64,000 nt of DNA, taken from contig NZ_JAPHAV010000008.1 in NCBI RefSeq assembly GCF_026241335.1, positions 1 through 64,000 on the forward strand. The letters run 5' to 3'. The first letter of the stretch is position 1. Each line of letters starts with the position of its first letter. The notes beneath the pieces were generated by a model. It saw only the letters and a list, made by a program, of their open reading frames with translations, ran no database searches and was not told where the DNA came from. The DNA comes from Ochrobactrum chromiisoli (lineage in GTDB: Bacteria; Pseudomonadota; Alphaproteobacteria; Rhizobiales; Rhizobiaceae). A program made the position numbers and the translations under genes. Shown one piece after another: positions 29,185 through 37,003 of this stretch.

Positions 29185-29504
29185 CCAATACATTCTAGAA
29201 TAGCTACGATATATGGTTTTCGCCATCAGAGCTAACGGTACCGGCTCAAGCAAGTCACGGTCGTTAACGAGGTCAACCGCACACATCGCCGACAATAGAA
29301 GCTTATTGCTCCGCTGGCGTAAGCGGTTTGCGAAGAGACCGCCCAACCGCTCAAAACTTGTCGAAACCCTTCGTGCTCAATTGTATTGAGCACAGCACAA
29401 CCGAGCGGTGGCGGACGGATTTCCGGCTGTCATCTGCATCACAAAGGCTCGCGCATGGTCCATGAGAATGCGCATCAGAGCTGCATTTAATTTGATTTAT
29501 TGCC
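29185..29504. other. Intergenic region, no gene recognised
   Basis: About 320 bp between convergent transcription units. Short frames on the minus strand show no family resemblance and have no ribosome sites. It contains one strong palindrome (29373-29393). Confidence 0.5.
29373..29393. repeat. Perfect palindrome downstream of the acyltransferase gene
   Basis: 9-bp arms GTGCTCAAT and ATTGAGCAC around TGT. It lies about 110 bp past the minus-strand acyltransferase stop. It could act as a hairpin ending that transcript, although no U-tract follows, or as a protein site. Confidence 0.5.
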
Positions 29505-30209
29505 TTAAACCAATAAGTAAGCAGAGGCTTGTCTATCGAAGCCGACAATACGCTTACCTTCATCGAAGGCAGTAAGAAGCTGGTGGCGAAGCGACAACCT
29601 GGCATGCATCGCTGCCGCCGGATCAGTTGCAAGCAGATGATCGATATCGCTTGGTATTTTTACACATTGAGCCTCCGTCGGAAGCTCAGCTTTCTGGCCT
29701 TGAGATTGCGCTTTTACACGGGGATCATCCAATTGCCAGTCAGCGACGACCCTGTCCGAAGGCAAGCCAGCATTGATGCCAACCATGGGACCATAATAAT
29801 TGATATGATAGATTGATGATGTTGCGCCAAGGCTTGCAATATTTAAACCCGCATTGACCGCGCGGATCGGATCATAGGTCCAGCGGACATGCGTGATGCC
29901 CCTCGCAAGGCACCAAGCGCGTTGGAACCATTTCATCCGGGCACCAAGTTTCAACCCTCTTGCTTCCGGAAGAACAGCCAGACGGTGAGAATGTTGAACT
30001 CCCGGCGTTGCACTTGGAAAACCAAAGATGAAACCAATCATCTTTGCGCCTTCAAACGCACCAGCGACAAGGCCGCCTTCGTGCTGAATCGCAAGCAATA
30101 GATCTGCGGCATCGACAGGGTCCTCTTCTCCCCACACCAGCCGTTGCACATCCTCCGAATTCTTCATCTCGACGAGAGACGCAAGCTCTCGGATCAGGAT
30201 TTCGCTCAT
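29505..30209 (-). CDS. GNAT-superfamily acyltransferase (COG3375 type)
   Basis: 234 residues. GNAT core around HSHRLAVLPEARGLKLGARMKWFQRAWCLARGI, where the acyl-CoA binding loop is expected, followed by VRWTYDPIRAVNAGLNIASLGA and INYYGPMVGINAGLPSDRVVADW, characteristic of the COG3375 group. Members of this group are commonly encoded beside N-succinylamino acid racemases, and one was reported as a D-amino-acid N-succinyltransferase. Here the ATG overlaps the racemase-like gene stop by 4 bp. Predicted role: succinylate (or otherwise acylate) an amino acid for racemisation. Donor and acceptor are inferred. Confidence 0.8.
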   Translation of the reverse strand: MSEILIRELASLVEMKNSEDVQRLVWGEEDPVDAADLLLAIQHEGGLVAGAFEGAKMIGFIFGFPSATPGVQHSHRLAVLPEARGLKLGARMKWFQRAWCLARGITHVRWTYDPIRAVNAGLNIASLGATSSIYHINYYGPMVGINAGLPSDRVVADWQLDDPRVKAQSQGQKAELPTEAQCVKIPSDIDHLLATDPAAAMHARLSLRHQLLTAFDEGKRIVGFDRQASAYLLV

Positions 30210-31339
30210 GCGACGAAATCCTCTCGTTGGCTGGTAACTGTATTGAGAAATGCATAATCCAAAGTCACACCGATACCCGAACCATTGTGAGGAACGGCCA
30301 TTTGGCCATTCTTTGCTTCGAGCGGCTCGTTGACGATATCACGCGGGAAATATCGGCTGGCGGATGATGTGTCGCCCGGCTTTGTAAAATTCGGCAGTGT
30401 GGACAGATGAATATTATGCGCCCGACCAATGCCGGATTCAAGCATCCCGCCGCACCATACAGGCACATCGAAAGCGGCACAGACATCGTGAATTGCGCGT
30501 GATGCGCTGTGGCCACCGACACGGCCCACTTTGATATTAATGACGCGGCACGCACCCGCTACAAGTGCCTTTCGTGCATCAACGCAAGACCGGATGCTCT
30601 CATCAAGACAGATGGCGGTCAACAATTTTTCCTGCACATGCACGTGATCGGTAATGTCGTCAAAGGCCAGCGGTTGCTCGATATAGTCAAGCGCAAAAGC
30701 GTCCATCGCCTTAAGAAGGGGTAGATCAGAAAGGTGATAATCTGCATTCGCATCTACCGTCAGCTTTGCGTCAGGAAAATGATCCCGTACTACTTGGAGC
30801 ATAGCAAGATCATGGCCACGCTTAATCTTCAGTTTAACGCGTTTGTAACCGGCGTCGAGCGAAGCGGCGATCCTTTCAATGGTAGTTGCAATGTCTGCAA
30901 TGCCCAAGCTGACACCCACATCGATAGCATCACGAACACCACCAAGCGCTACGCTTAATGGCAGGTTGAGTGCTTTCGCCCACAGATCCCACACGGCCAT
31001 TTCAACCATGGCCTTACTCATTCGATGACCGCGCCACGGATCGAGAATGGCCGCAATATCAGCTGGCCCATTAAAGCGCTTCCCAACGATTTGCGGTAGA
31101 ATGACTTCACGTAGAAAAGAGAGTGAGCCGGAGATCGTCTCCTCCAGATAATCTGGTAATGGATCCATCACGCCTTCGGCATAACCCTCCAGCCCCTCAG
31201 CCCGTAAGGTAAGGATCGGGATGATCTTTTCAGTCATCGTGCCGGTGGAGATCACAAAAGGCACGAGCAGCGGCAAACGTATGACCCGTATTTCAGCTGC
31301 GTCTATTTTTAATCCGGCGAAAATTGGCGCTGCGTGCAT
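30206..31339 (-). CDS. Enolase-superfamily enzyme, N-succinylamino acid racemase / OSBS-like
   Basis: About 377 residues. Capping domain (KIDAAEIRVIRLPLLVPFVIS) and barrel with all expected catalytic positions: KIK (Lys171/Lys173), metal ligands Asp196 in VDAN, Glu221 in IEQP, Asp246 in LDES, and Lys270 in NIKVGR. This two-lysine pattern is that of the MLE-subgroup o-succinylbenzoate synthases and N-succinylamino acid racemases. No menaquinone genes surround it, and it is coupled to a COG3375 acyltransferase, so racemase activity is favoured. The start at 31339 has GGAAAA upstream; 31351 is an alternative. Confidence 0.83.
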   Translation of the reverse strand: MHAAPIFAGLKIDAAEIRVIRLPLLVPFVISTGTMTEKIIPILTLRAEGLEGYAEGVMDPLPDYLEETISGSLSFLREVILPQIVGKRFNGPADIAAILDPWRGHRMSKAMVEMAVWDLWAKALNLPLSVALGGVRDAIDVGVSLGIADIATTIERIAASLDAGYKRVKLKIKRGHDLAMLQVVRDHFPDAKLTVDANADYHLSDLPLLKAMDAFALDYIEQPLAFDDITDHVHVQEKLLTAICLDESIRSCVDARKALVAGACRVINIKVGRVGGHSASRAIHDVCAAFDVPVWCGGMLESGIGRAHNIHLSTLPNFTKPGDTSSASRYFPRDIVNEPLEAKNGQMAVPHNGSGIGVTLDYAFLNTVTSQREDFVA

Positions 31340-31467
31340 CGAATTTTCCATCTGTGAGCATAAATGATCGATCTGGTCCAAGACTTTGGTGATGGCGACA
31401 CGCCATCCTGATTGGCCCGTTCGAGCGAATTAAATTCACTGTTCTCCGCTAAAGTCCAATGGATTCG

Positions 31468-32982
31468 TCAGCCCTTCAACTGAAGCTGATCTGGCAATGT
31501 GTCCAACGGGAAAACCGGGCGCCGCACGTTGGAATAGGTTCGTCTCGACAGATCTGGTGAGCTCAAACCGCCAGCATCGGTAACAATGATCTGCCTTGCA
31601 ATCGGCCCGAATGCTCCTTTAAAATGCTGCATCGACTTGACCGCCAGAACAGACTTTTCCTTCGGTTCGATGCCAACAACACGGAAAATGTTCTTATCAA
31701 GCATCTGCATACGCTCCGATACGATCAGAATATCGATCCCATCCACATGCAGGCACACAGCTTTCCCGGTTGTTCCAGGCAAACCTGTAAACATTGGGCC
31801 TTCAAAGAAAAAAGACCCATTGCTTTTAGCCATCACGCGGCCCGTCACCGTCAGTGGGCCACCACCAATGGATGGATCGGATTTGCCACCGATCGTTACC
31901 GTGATGCTCTCACCTACCGGTCTGGCTGAAATCTCGACCACGGCCTCAGGATCAAGAAGTGCACCCGCGGCGGCATTGGTCACACCAGCTTGGAGCATCG
32001 CCGCAATGAGTGCTGTGCAGTCACTGTATGCACCTGAACCGGGATTATCGGAGAAATCGGCGACGACAATCGTACCTTCCCTGCCCTGCTCCTGTTTCAA
32101 CTGCTCAATACATTCATCAAGCGGCATCGGCTGCGACCACTGATCTTTGTACGACCAGATTTCATCACAAATCTTACCCGCAACTTTGCGAGCCGTTTGT
32201 CGGCACACACTCTCTAGATCTGCCGTCACGATAACATTGGGACCAGCAGCCCAAACATCGGCATCGGTAAATCCTGCATTAACCGCCACATTCAAAATAC
32301 CGGGTTGCTGCATTTCACGAGCCGCGCTTTCGAGCAGCCGACACATCGGCCCATTATCGGTTGTGCGACCGTCGTCACATCCAAGCAGCATTGGCGGTCG
32401 CGCAATAATCAATGAAGGCCTAATTTCGCCGCTCATCGCGCGATGCAGCAAAAGGCAGGCCTCTACACCAACTTCGCTCATGTCAACATGGGGATATGTG
32501 CGAAATGAAACGGCGATCTGTGCCAGATCAGCAAGTTCATCAAAAGTATTGGCATGGAGATCAAGTGTGATGGCTATGGGTACATCATATCCAACAACCG
32601 ACCGTATCTCTCGAAGAAACTGGCTGTCGCCATCCTGATCCGTCTCGGTTACCATGGCACCATGCAGAGCGACAAATATGCCGTCCAAAGGTCCAGCTTG
32701 CTGCAGCCGCCTCAGGCACTCGCCAGTAATTTCCAGACGCGCATCCTCAAGCACAATACCGTTTGGCTCCGCATGCGCAGCGGTGATATAAACAGGTACC
32801 CAGCCCTTTTCATCCGCGACCTTTATTGCGCCGCCAACCTCCGAGCCTGTGCCTCGAAAATTGGCTGGAATCTCATCGCCCTTGAAATAATGCGACGCGC
32901 GAAAATCATTAATGCTGGTCCGATTTTCTGTGAAGGTATTATTTTCGTTTATGAATTCGATGATGGCAACACGATAGGACAC
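31468..32982 (-). CDS. M81-family metallopeptidase (MlrC-like)
   Basis: 504 residues of the microcystinase-C family. It opens with RVAIIEFINENNTFTENRTSINDF. Metal-binding candidates are in VALHGAM and ITLDLHANT, and the second domain starts near VVADFSDNPGSGAYSD. MlrC itself cleaves small linear peptides carrying non-standard residues including D-amino acids. GTG start with AAAGG upstream. It lies between the binding-protein gene and the racemase-like gene, in the same orientation. A role in releasing amino acids from unusual peptides before racemisation is a reasonable inference. Confidence 0.85.
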   Translation of the reverse strand: MSYRVAIIEFINENNTFTENRTSINDFRASHYFKGDEIPANFRGTGSEVGGAIKVADEKGWVPVYITAAHAEPNGIVLEDARLEITGECLRRLQQAGPLDGIFVALHGAMVTETDQDGDSQFLREIRSVVGYDVPIAITLDLHANTFDELADLAQIAVSFRTYPHVDMSEVGVEACLLLHRAMSGEIRPSLIIARPPMLLGCDDGRTTDNGPMCRLLESAAREMQQPGILNVAVNAGFTDADVWAAGPNVIVTADLESVCRQTARKVAGKICDEIWSYKDQWSQPMPLDECIEQLKQEQGREGTIVVADFSDNPGSGAYSDCTALIAAMLQAGVTNAAAGALLDPEAVVEISARPVGESITVTIGGKSDPSIGGGPLTVTGRVMAKSNGSFFFEGPMFTGLPGTTGKAVCLHVDGIDILIVSERMQMLDKNIFRVVGIEPKEKSVLAVKSMQHFKGAFGPIARQIIVTDAGGLSSPDLSRRTYSNVRRPVFPLDTLPDQLQLKG

Positions 32983-33114
32983 GAGGCGACCTTTATTTTT
33001 CGGTGAAGATCAGTCTTGGCTAATTGAAAAGGAACGGTTGAAACTCGTTATTCCTCGCGCAGGGGCACCCGATTTGATGTGGTGTTTCAAATCAGGTGAG
33101 CCGTTGGGATCAGT

Positions 33115-33909
33115 TTAATTTGCAAAAACTTCACTAGCGAACTTTGGTTTGGCCCTGATATCGAAGTTAAAATAAAGAGCGCTGATCTTATCGTAGGTGC
33201 CGTCTTTAAGAATCTCTTCGAGAGCCTGATTGACACGTGTTCGCAGCTGCTCGTCTTCTTTGCGGAAAGCCATCCCCGCTCCCAATGTGCCGTCCAGAAG
33301 AAATTCTTCACCAACAAATTCGCAGCAGTCCGCCCCCTTTGAGAGCCAATCACTCAGTGCGAATTTGGATTCTAGCAAAAGGTCAATACGGCCGCTCTCC
33401 ATATCCATGAAAGCCTCGCCCAATGTCGGATACAGCTTCACCTCATTGTCCGGAAAGAAGCGCTGCAACACGTCAGCTGCAATTGAGCCTGTCTGGGTGC
33501 CTATCACTTTGCCTTTGGCACTTTCGGGTGTCACATCTTTTAGGCCTAGATCCTTCAACGCACCAAACCGCATGGTGTTGTAGTAATAGGGATTGGAGAA
33601 GTTGACTTGCTCCTTGCGCGATTCAGTGATGGCCATTGAAGAAGCCATGATATCGAATTTCTTCGACTGGAGCGCGGGGATTATTCCACTCCATTCGTTC
33701 GCACTCCATACGCAATTGGCTTTCAGCTTTTCACAGATCGCATTCCCGACGTCGATATCAAAGCCCTTCAGCTGCCCGTTTGGGTCCAGATAATTAAAGG
33801 GGGCATAGGCACCCTCAGCTCCCATCCTGATTTCATCGGCTTGGACTGGAAGGACTCCACACAAGACGGCAAAAACGGCAGCAAACCCCATTTTCGTTTT
33901 TTTGATCAC
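33115..33909 (-). CDS. Amino-acid ABC substrate-binding protein (SBP family 3)
   Basis: 264 residues. A signal peptide ending near VQA leads into a family 3 binding protein (GAEGAYAPFNYLDPNGQLKGFDIDVGNAICEKL, SSMAITESRKEQVNFSNPYY, GTQTGSIAADVL), in the lysine/arginine/ornithine/opine-binding style. It heads the M81/racemase/acyltransferase operon and is divergent from a LysR gene. No permease or ATPase is encoded nearby, so it must use a membrane complex encoded elsewhere or have lost it. Confidence 0.9.
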   Translation of the reverse strand: MIKKTKMGFAAVFAVLCGVLPVQADEIRMGAEGAYAPFNYLDPNGQLKGFDIDVGNAICEKLKANCVWSANEWSGIIPALQSKKFDIMASSMAITESRKEQVNFSNPYYYNTMRFGALKDLGLKDVTPESAKGKVIGTQTGSIAADVLQRFFPDNEVKLYPTLGEAFMDMESGRIDLLLESKFALSDWLSKGADCCEFVGEEFLLDGTLGAGMAFRKEDEQLRTRVNQALEEILKDGTYDKISALYFNFDIRAKPKFASEVFAN

Positions 33910-34081
33910 ATTCGTTCTCCTTTTATATGCCTGCCTGATTGGTAACCGACGCGTACTACGATCGAGAGCAGATAAACGCGGATATCCAAGGGCGACTTTT
34001 ATTGCTTAACGAATATGCTTGCGCCGAAGGGCGATCAATGCAAAAGATCTATTTAATGCCATTAGAAAAATTAATAGCTGG

Positions 34082-34984
34082 ATGACTTCACGAGCCAAAC
34101 GACGCCTTCCAAGTTTGAGGGCCCTACGGGCTTTTGAAGCGGTATCACATTGCCAAAGCTTCACCCTGGCAGCAGAAGAACTTGCAATAAGCCAAGGCGC
34201 CGTAAGCCATCAAATCAAGCTTCTTGAGCAAGCGTTGGGCCGTCAGCTGCTTGTCCGCAGCCCTCGCGGAGTATCCGTAACGCCTGAAGGCGCTCTTCTT
34301 CTGGAAGTCTGTACGCGCGCATTTGATGAAATCAATGCTGTGACCGCACTGATAGGCCAAGATAGCAAGGCGCAAGTTCTACGAGTTCGTGCCGGTCCAT
34401 TTTTTGCAATGGAGGTTATCGCGAGCAGGATTGCAGGCTTTTTGAAGCAAAACCCCAGTATACAGCTTCATCTGAATAATCTTGATATAGATTCCATCGC
34501 TCAGGATAGAGAAGACGCGCAGATAAAATACTGTTTGCACCCGCCTGTAGGCGTCTACAGCATAGAACTTTTAAAAGAAAAATTAGTACCCATTTGCAAT
34601 CCCTCACTCCTGGATGGTGTAGTCAACGCAGAAGATGTTCTGGCTAACCCGAATATTCCTCGCCTACATTATAGGGACTTAAGCGACTGGAAGAGATGGA
34701 TGTCGCATCATGGCTTTGACGATTTAGCTGCCAACTCCAACCTGTTTTTTGATGATCAACACACGCTTTTGGCCGCAGTGCGCTCCGGACAGGGCATTGG
34801 TTTTTCTCATCGTCCACTCGTCGAGAGCGACGTACAACGCGGAGCGCTCTGCATCGTATCCGAGCGGTATTTCGAGCCCAGAGAATCATACAAATTTATA
34901 TGCAGCCACGAGAACATTGCCAGCAATCCTGCATTGCAGCTCTTCCGCGACTGGCTTGTTAAAGAAGTTGCAACAATCTGCTAA
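34082..34984 (+). CDS. LysR-family transcriptional regulator
   Basis: About 300 residues from 34082. The GcvA-style opening RRLPSLRALRAFEAVSHCQSFTLAAEELAISQGAVSHQIKLLEQALG is the DNA-binding winged helix; the rest is a LysR effector domain. An upstream in-frame ATG at 34019 would add 21 residues with no family match. It is divergent from the amino-acid binding-protein gene, separated by about 170 bp, so it probably controls the M81/racemase/acyltransferase operon in response to an amino acid. AT-rich codon use is slightly higher than in neighbouring genes. Confidence 0.86.
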   Translation: MTSRAKRRLPSLRALRAFEAVSHCQSFTLAAEELAISQGAVSHQIKLLEQALGRQLLVRSPRGVSVTPEGALLLEVCTRAFDEINAVTALIGQDSKAQVLRVRAGPFFAMEVIASRIAGFLKQNPSIQLHLNNLDIDSIAQDREDAQIKYCLHPPVGVYSIELLKEKLVPICNPSLLDGVVNAEDVLANPNIPRLHYRDLSDWKRWMSHHGFDDLAANSNLFFDDQHTLLAAVRSGQGIGFSHRPLVESDVQRGALCIVSERYFEPRESYKFICSHENIASNPALQLFRDWLVKEVATIC

Positions 34985-35073
34985 GCGCAGGCAGTTGAAA
35001 TCAGATAAAAAACACCTCAAAGCACATGGTGGAAAGCGATATCTGAGTTTTATTCTCAACTATGTGAATATAT

Positions 35074-35087
35074 TTGATCCCAATCAA
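35074..35087. promoter_or_regulatory. FNR/NNR-type box upstream of pseudoazurin
   Basis: TTGATCCCAATCAA matches the TTGAT-N4-ATCAA consensus exactly. It is centred about 103 bp before the pseudoazurin ATG, so oxygen- or nitric-oxide-responsive activation by an FNR/FixK/NnrR-type protein is expected. Confidence 0.85.
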
Positions 35088-35183
35088 AGATGTGAGCGCC
35101 AAGCCGTTCTAAGTCTGCATCAGACTGGTCATTATCAGGCACCGCTGTGATGTCGCCTGAGCCAGCTATGGAGATCAAAAAAG

Positions 35184-35624
35184 ATGCGCAAATTTGCTAT
35201 TTCCCTCGCCGCTGCTGGGCTGAGCCTGATGATGGCAGCACCCGTTCTCGCGGAAAACATCGAAGTTCATATGCTCAACAAAGGCGCAGAAGGTGCGATG
35301 GTTTTTGAGCCTGCCTATATCAAGGCCAACCCCGGCGACACGATTACCTTCATTCCTACCGACAAGGGCCACAATGTGGAGTCGGTCAAGGGCATGATCC
35401 CGGAAGGCGTGGAAGCGTTTAAGAGCAAGGTTAACGAAAACTACACACTCACGGTCACCGAACCCGGCGCCTATTTCGTAAAATGCACACCACATTACGC
35501 AATGGGTATGGTTGCGCTGCTGGTTGTCGGCGAGAACCCGGCAAATCTTGATGCTATTGTCGCGGCCAAGAAGCCAAAGCCGGTCCAGAAGCGGCTGGAA
35601 AAGGCGATTGCAGACGCCCAATAA
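35184..35624 (+). CDS. Pseudoazurin (blue copper electron carrier)
   Basis: 146 residues. A cleavable signal peptide ends at VLA (residue 23), giving a mature type-1 copper protein of about 123 residues, the normal pseudoazurin size. Copper ligands are His63 (KGHNVESV), Cys101, His104 and Met109 in CTPHYAMGM. The Lys-rich C terminus is also typical. It carries electrons in the periplasm to copper nitrite reductase or other denitrification enzymes. It lies downstream of a perfect FNR-type box and 45 bp before an nnrS gene. No nitrite reductase is in the window. Confidence 0.95.
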   Translation: MRKFAISLAAAGLSLMMAAPVLAENIEVHMLNKGAEGAMVFEPAYIKANPGDTITFIPTDKGHNVESVKGMIPEGVEAFKSKVNENYTLTVTEPGAYFVKCTPHYAMGMVALLVVGENPANLDAIVAAKKPKPVQKRLEKAIADAQ

Positions 35625-35669
35625 AAGACTGCCGATAATTGCATTAAAACCGGTCAGTGAGAGGATACT

Positions 35670-36908
35670 ATGAAAGTACAGGAAGGCCTGCTGGCCACCT
35701 CCGCAGCGATGCCCTCCGAACGCCGCGGCGCAATAGCGCGCGGCTTCAAAAAGACCGGGCCGGCAATTTTCAGCTATGGCTTCCGCCCATTTTTTCTGGG
35801 CGGAGCCATCTGGGCCGTTCTGGCCATGCTGCTTTGGATCTTGTCGCTGACTTTCGGCGTTTCAGTCGGGGGCACTTATGGCGCGCTGAACTGGCATGCA
35901 CATGAAATGGTCTTTGGCTTTTCTTCTGCAGTTCTCGCAGGTTTTCTAATGACCGCCATACCCAACTGGACAGGCAGGCTGCCGGTTTCCGGCGCTCCGC
36001 TTGCGATACTTTTCGGCACATGGCTTATCGGGCGCGTCCTCTTTCTCAATCCAGACATCACCAATCTTTATCTGGCAGTTGCAATAGAAAGCCTGTTTCT
36101 GCCAATGCTGCTTTTTATCAGCGCACGCGAGATCATTGCGGGTCGTCAGTGGAAAAATCTAAAAGTTCTGATTGCCGTCAGCGTGGTTACAATTGCCAAT
36201 TTCACATTTCACTATCTGGCAATGACGGACGGCGATGTTGCGATGGCAAACCGCATCGGGGTCAGCGCCTATGTCCTGCTGGTCATGTTGATTGGTGGAC
36301 GTATCATTCCAAGCTTCACCCGCAACTGGCTTAACAAAACCGGATCAACCCGGTTTCCGGTTCCATTTAACAGGTACGATGTCCTGTGCATTATGGTTGC
36401 GGCTTTGGCGTGCATCTCATGGGTTGTGGCACCTGAATCAACTCTTACTGCCATTCTTGCAATCATTACGGCAGTCCTGCACACGATAAGGCTCTATCGC
36501 TGGCGCGGCTGGAGCGTGGCACGTGAAAAGATACTGCTGGTTCTGCACGTGGCCTATGCTTTCGTGCCGCTGGGTTACATTGCCATTGCATGTGCAGCTC
36601 TTGGCCATCTCAACCCTTATTCAGCGCTCCATGTCATGACAGTTGGCGTCATCGGCACCATGATGCTTGCAGTTATGACACGTGCAACTCGCGGGCATAC
36701 CGGTCGGCCATTAACCGCTACACCCAGCACACAGATTGCCTATCTATGTATTATTCTTGCTGCTCTGTTGCGGCCCTTTGCAGAAATGATGCCGAATTTC
36801 TTTCATACATTGCTCGCAGGTTCGGCGCTGTTATGGATACTGGCTTTTGGCCTCTATGTTCTGGAATATGGACCGATGCTCACACGGCAACGTAAAGCGA
36901 CATCTTAG
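35670..36908 (+). CDS. nnrS: NnrS family membrane protein
   Basis: 412 residues and about twelve membrane segments. NnrS landmarks: SYGFRPFFLGGAIWAVLAMLLW near the N terminus, NWHAHEMVFGFSSAVLAGFLMTAIPNWTGR, GGRIIPSFTRNWL, and AYVFVPLG/LNPYSALHVMTVGVIGTMMLAVMTRATRGHTGR-like late helices with conserved His. NnrS is a haem- and copper-containing inner-membrane protein that relieves nitrosative stress and accompanies nitrite and NO reductase genes. It is probably cotranscribed with pseudoazurin under the FNR-type box. Confidence 0.93.
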   Translation: MKVQEGLLATSAAMPSERRGAIARGFKKTGPAIFSYGFRPFFLGGAIWAVLAMLLWILSLTFGVSVGGTYGALNWHAHEMVFGFSSAVLAGFLMTAIPNWTGRLPVSGAPLAILFGTWLIGRVLFLNPDITNLYLAVAIESLFLPMLLFISAREIIAGRQWKNLKVLIAVSVVTIANFTFHYLAMTDGDVAMANRIGVSAYVLLVMLIGGRIIPSFTRNWLNKTGSTRFPVPFNRYDVLCIMVAALACISWVVAPESTLTAILAIITAVLHTIRLYRWRGWSVAREKILLVLHVAYAFVPLGYIAIACAALGHLNPYSALHVMTVGVIGTMMLAVMTRATRGHTGRPLTATPSTQIAYLCIILAALLRPFAEMMPNFFHTLLAGSALLWILAFGLYVLEYGPMLTRQRKATS

Positions 36909-36966
36909 AGCGCGTTTCGATCTGATTGGATCGGATCAGCACTCTAATCCTTTGTTGTAACGCTCT
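36907..36966. repeat. Short imperfect palindromic intergenic element
   Basis: About 60 bp bounded by AGAGCG and CGCTCT, with an internal CTGAT/ATCAG dyad around GGATC. It looks like the short dispersed palindromic units common in Brucella/Ochrobactrum intergenic DNA. No second copy was noticed in this window. Confidence 0.45.
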
Positions 36967-36972
36967 ATGAAA

Positions 36973-36995
36973 ATGCCGGGCTTTTGGCCCGGCAT
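36973..36995. terminator. Bidirectional terminator between nnrS and the permease gene
   Basis: Perfect 9-bp GC-rich stem (36973-36981 with 36987-36995) and a TTTTG loop. On the plus strand it is followed by ACTTGTTTTT, on the minus strand by TTTC. It lies between two convergent genes. Confidence 0.8.
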
Positions 36996-37003
36996 ACTTG
37001 TTT

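Noticed and set aside
29101-29346. Possible gene remnant downstream of the sugar operon
   Set aside because: Short minus-strand frames could be read as a decayed gene, but no motif supports any family.
30206-31339. Menaquinone o-succinylbenzoate synthase (menC)
   Set aside because: The active-site pattern fits both activities, but no men genes are near and the COG3375 acyltransferase partner favours N-succinylamino acid racemase.
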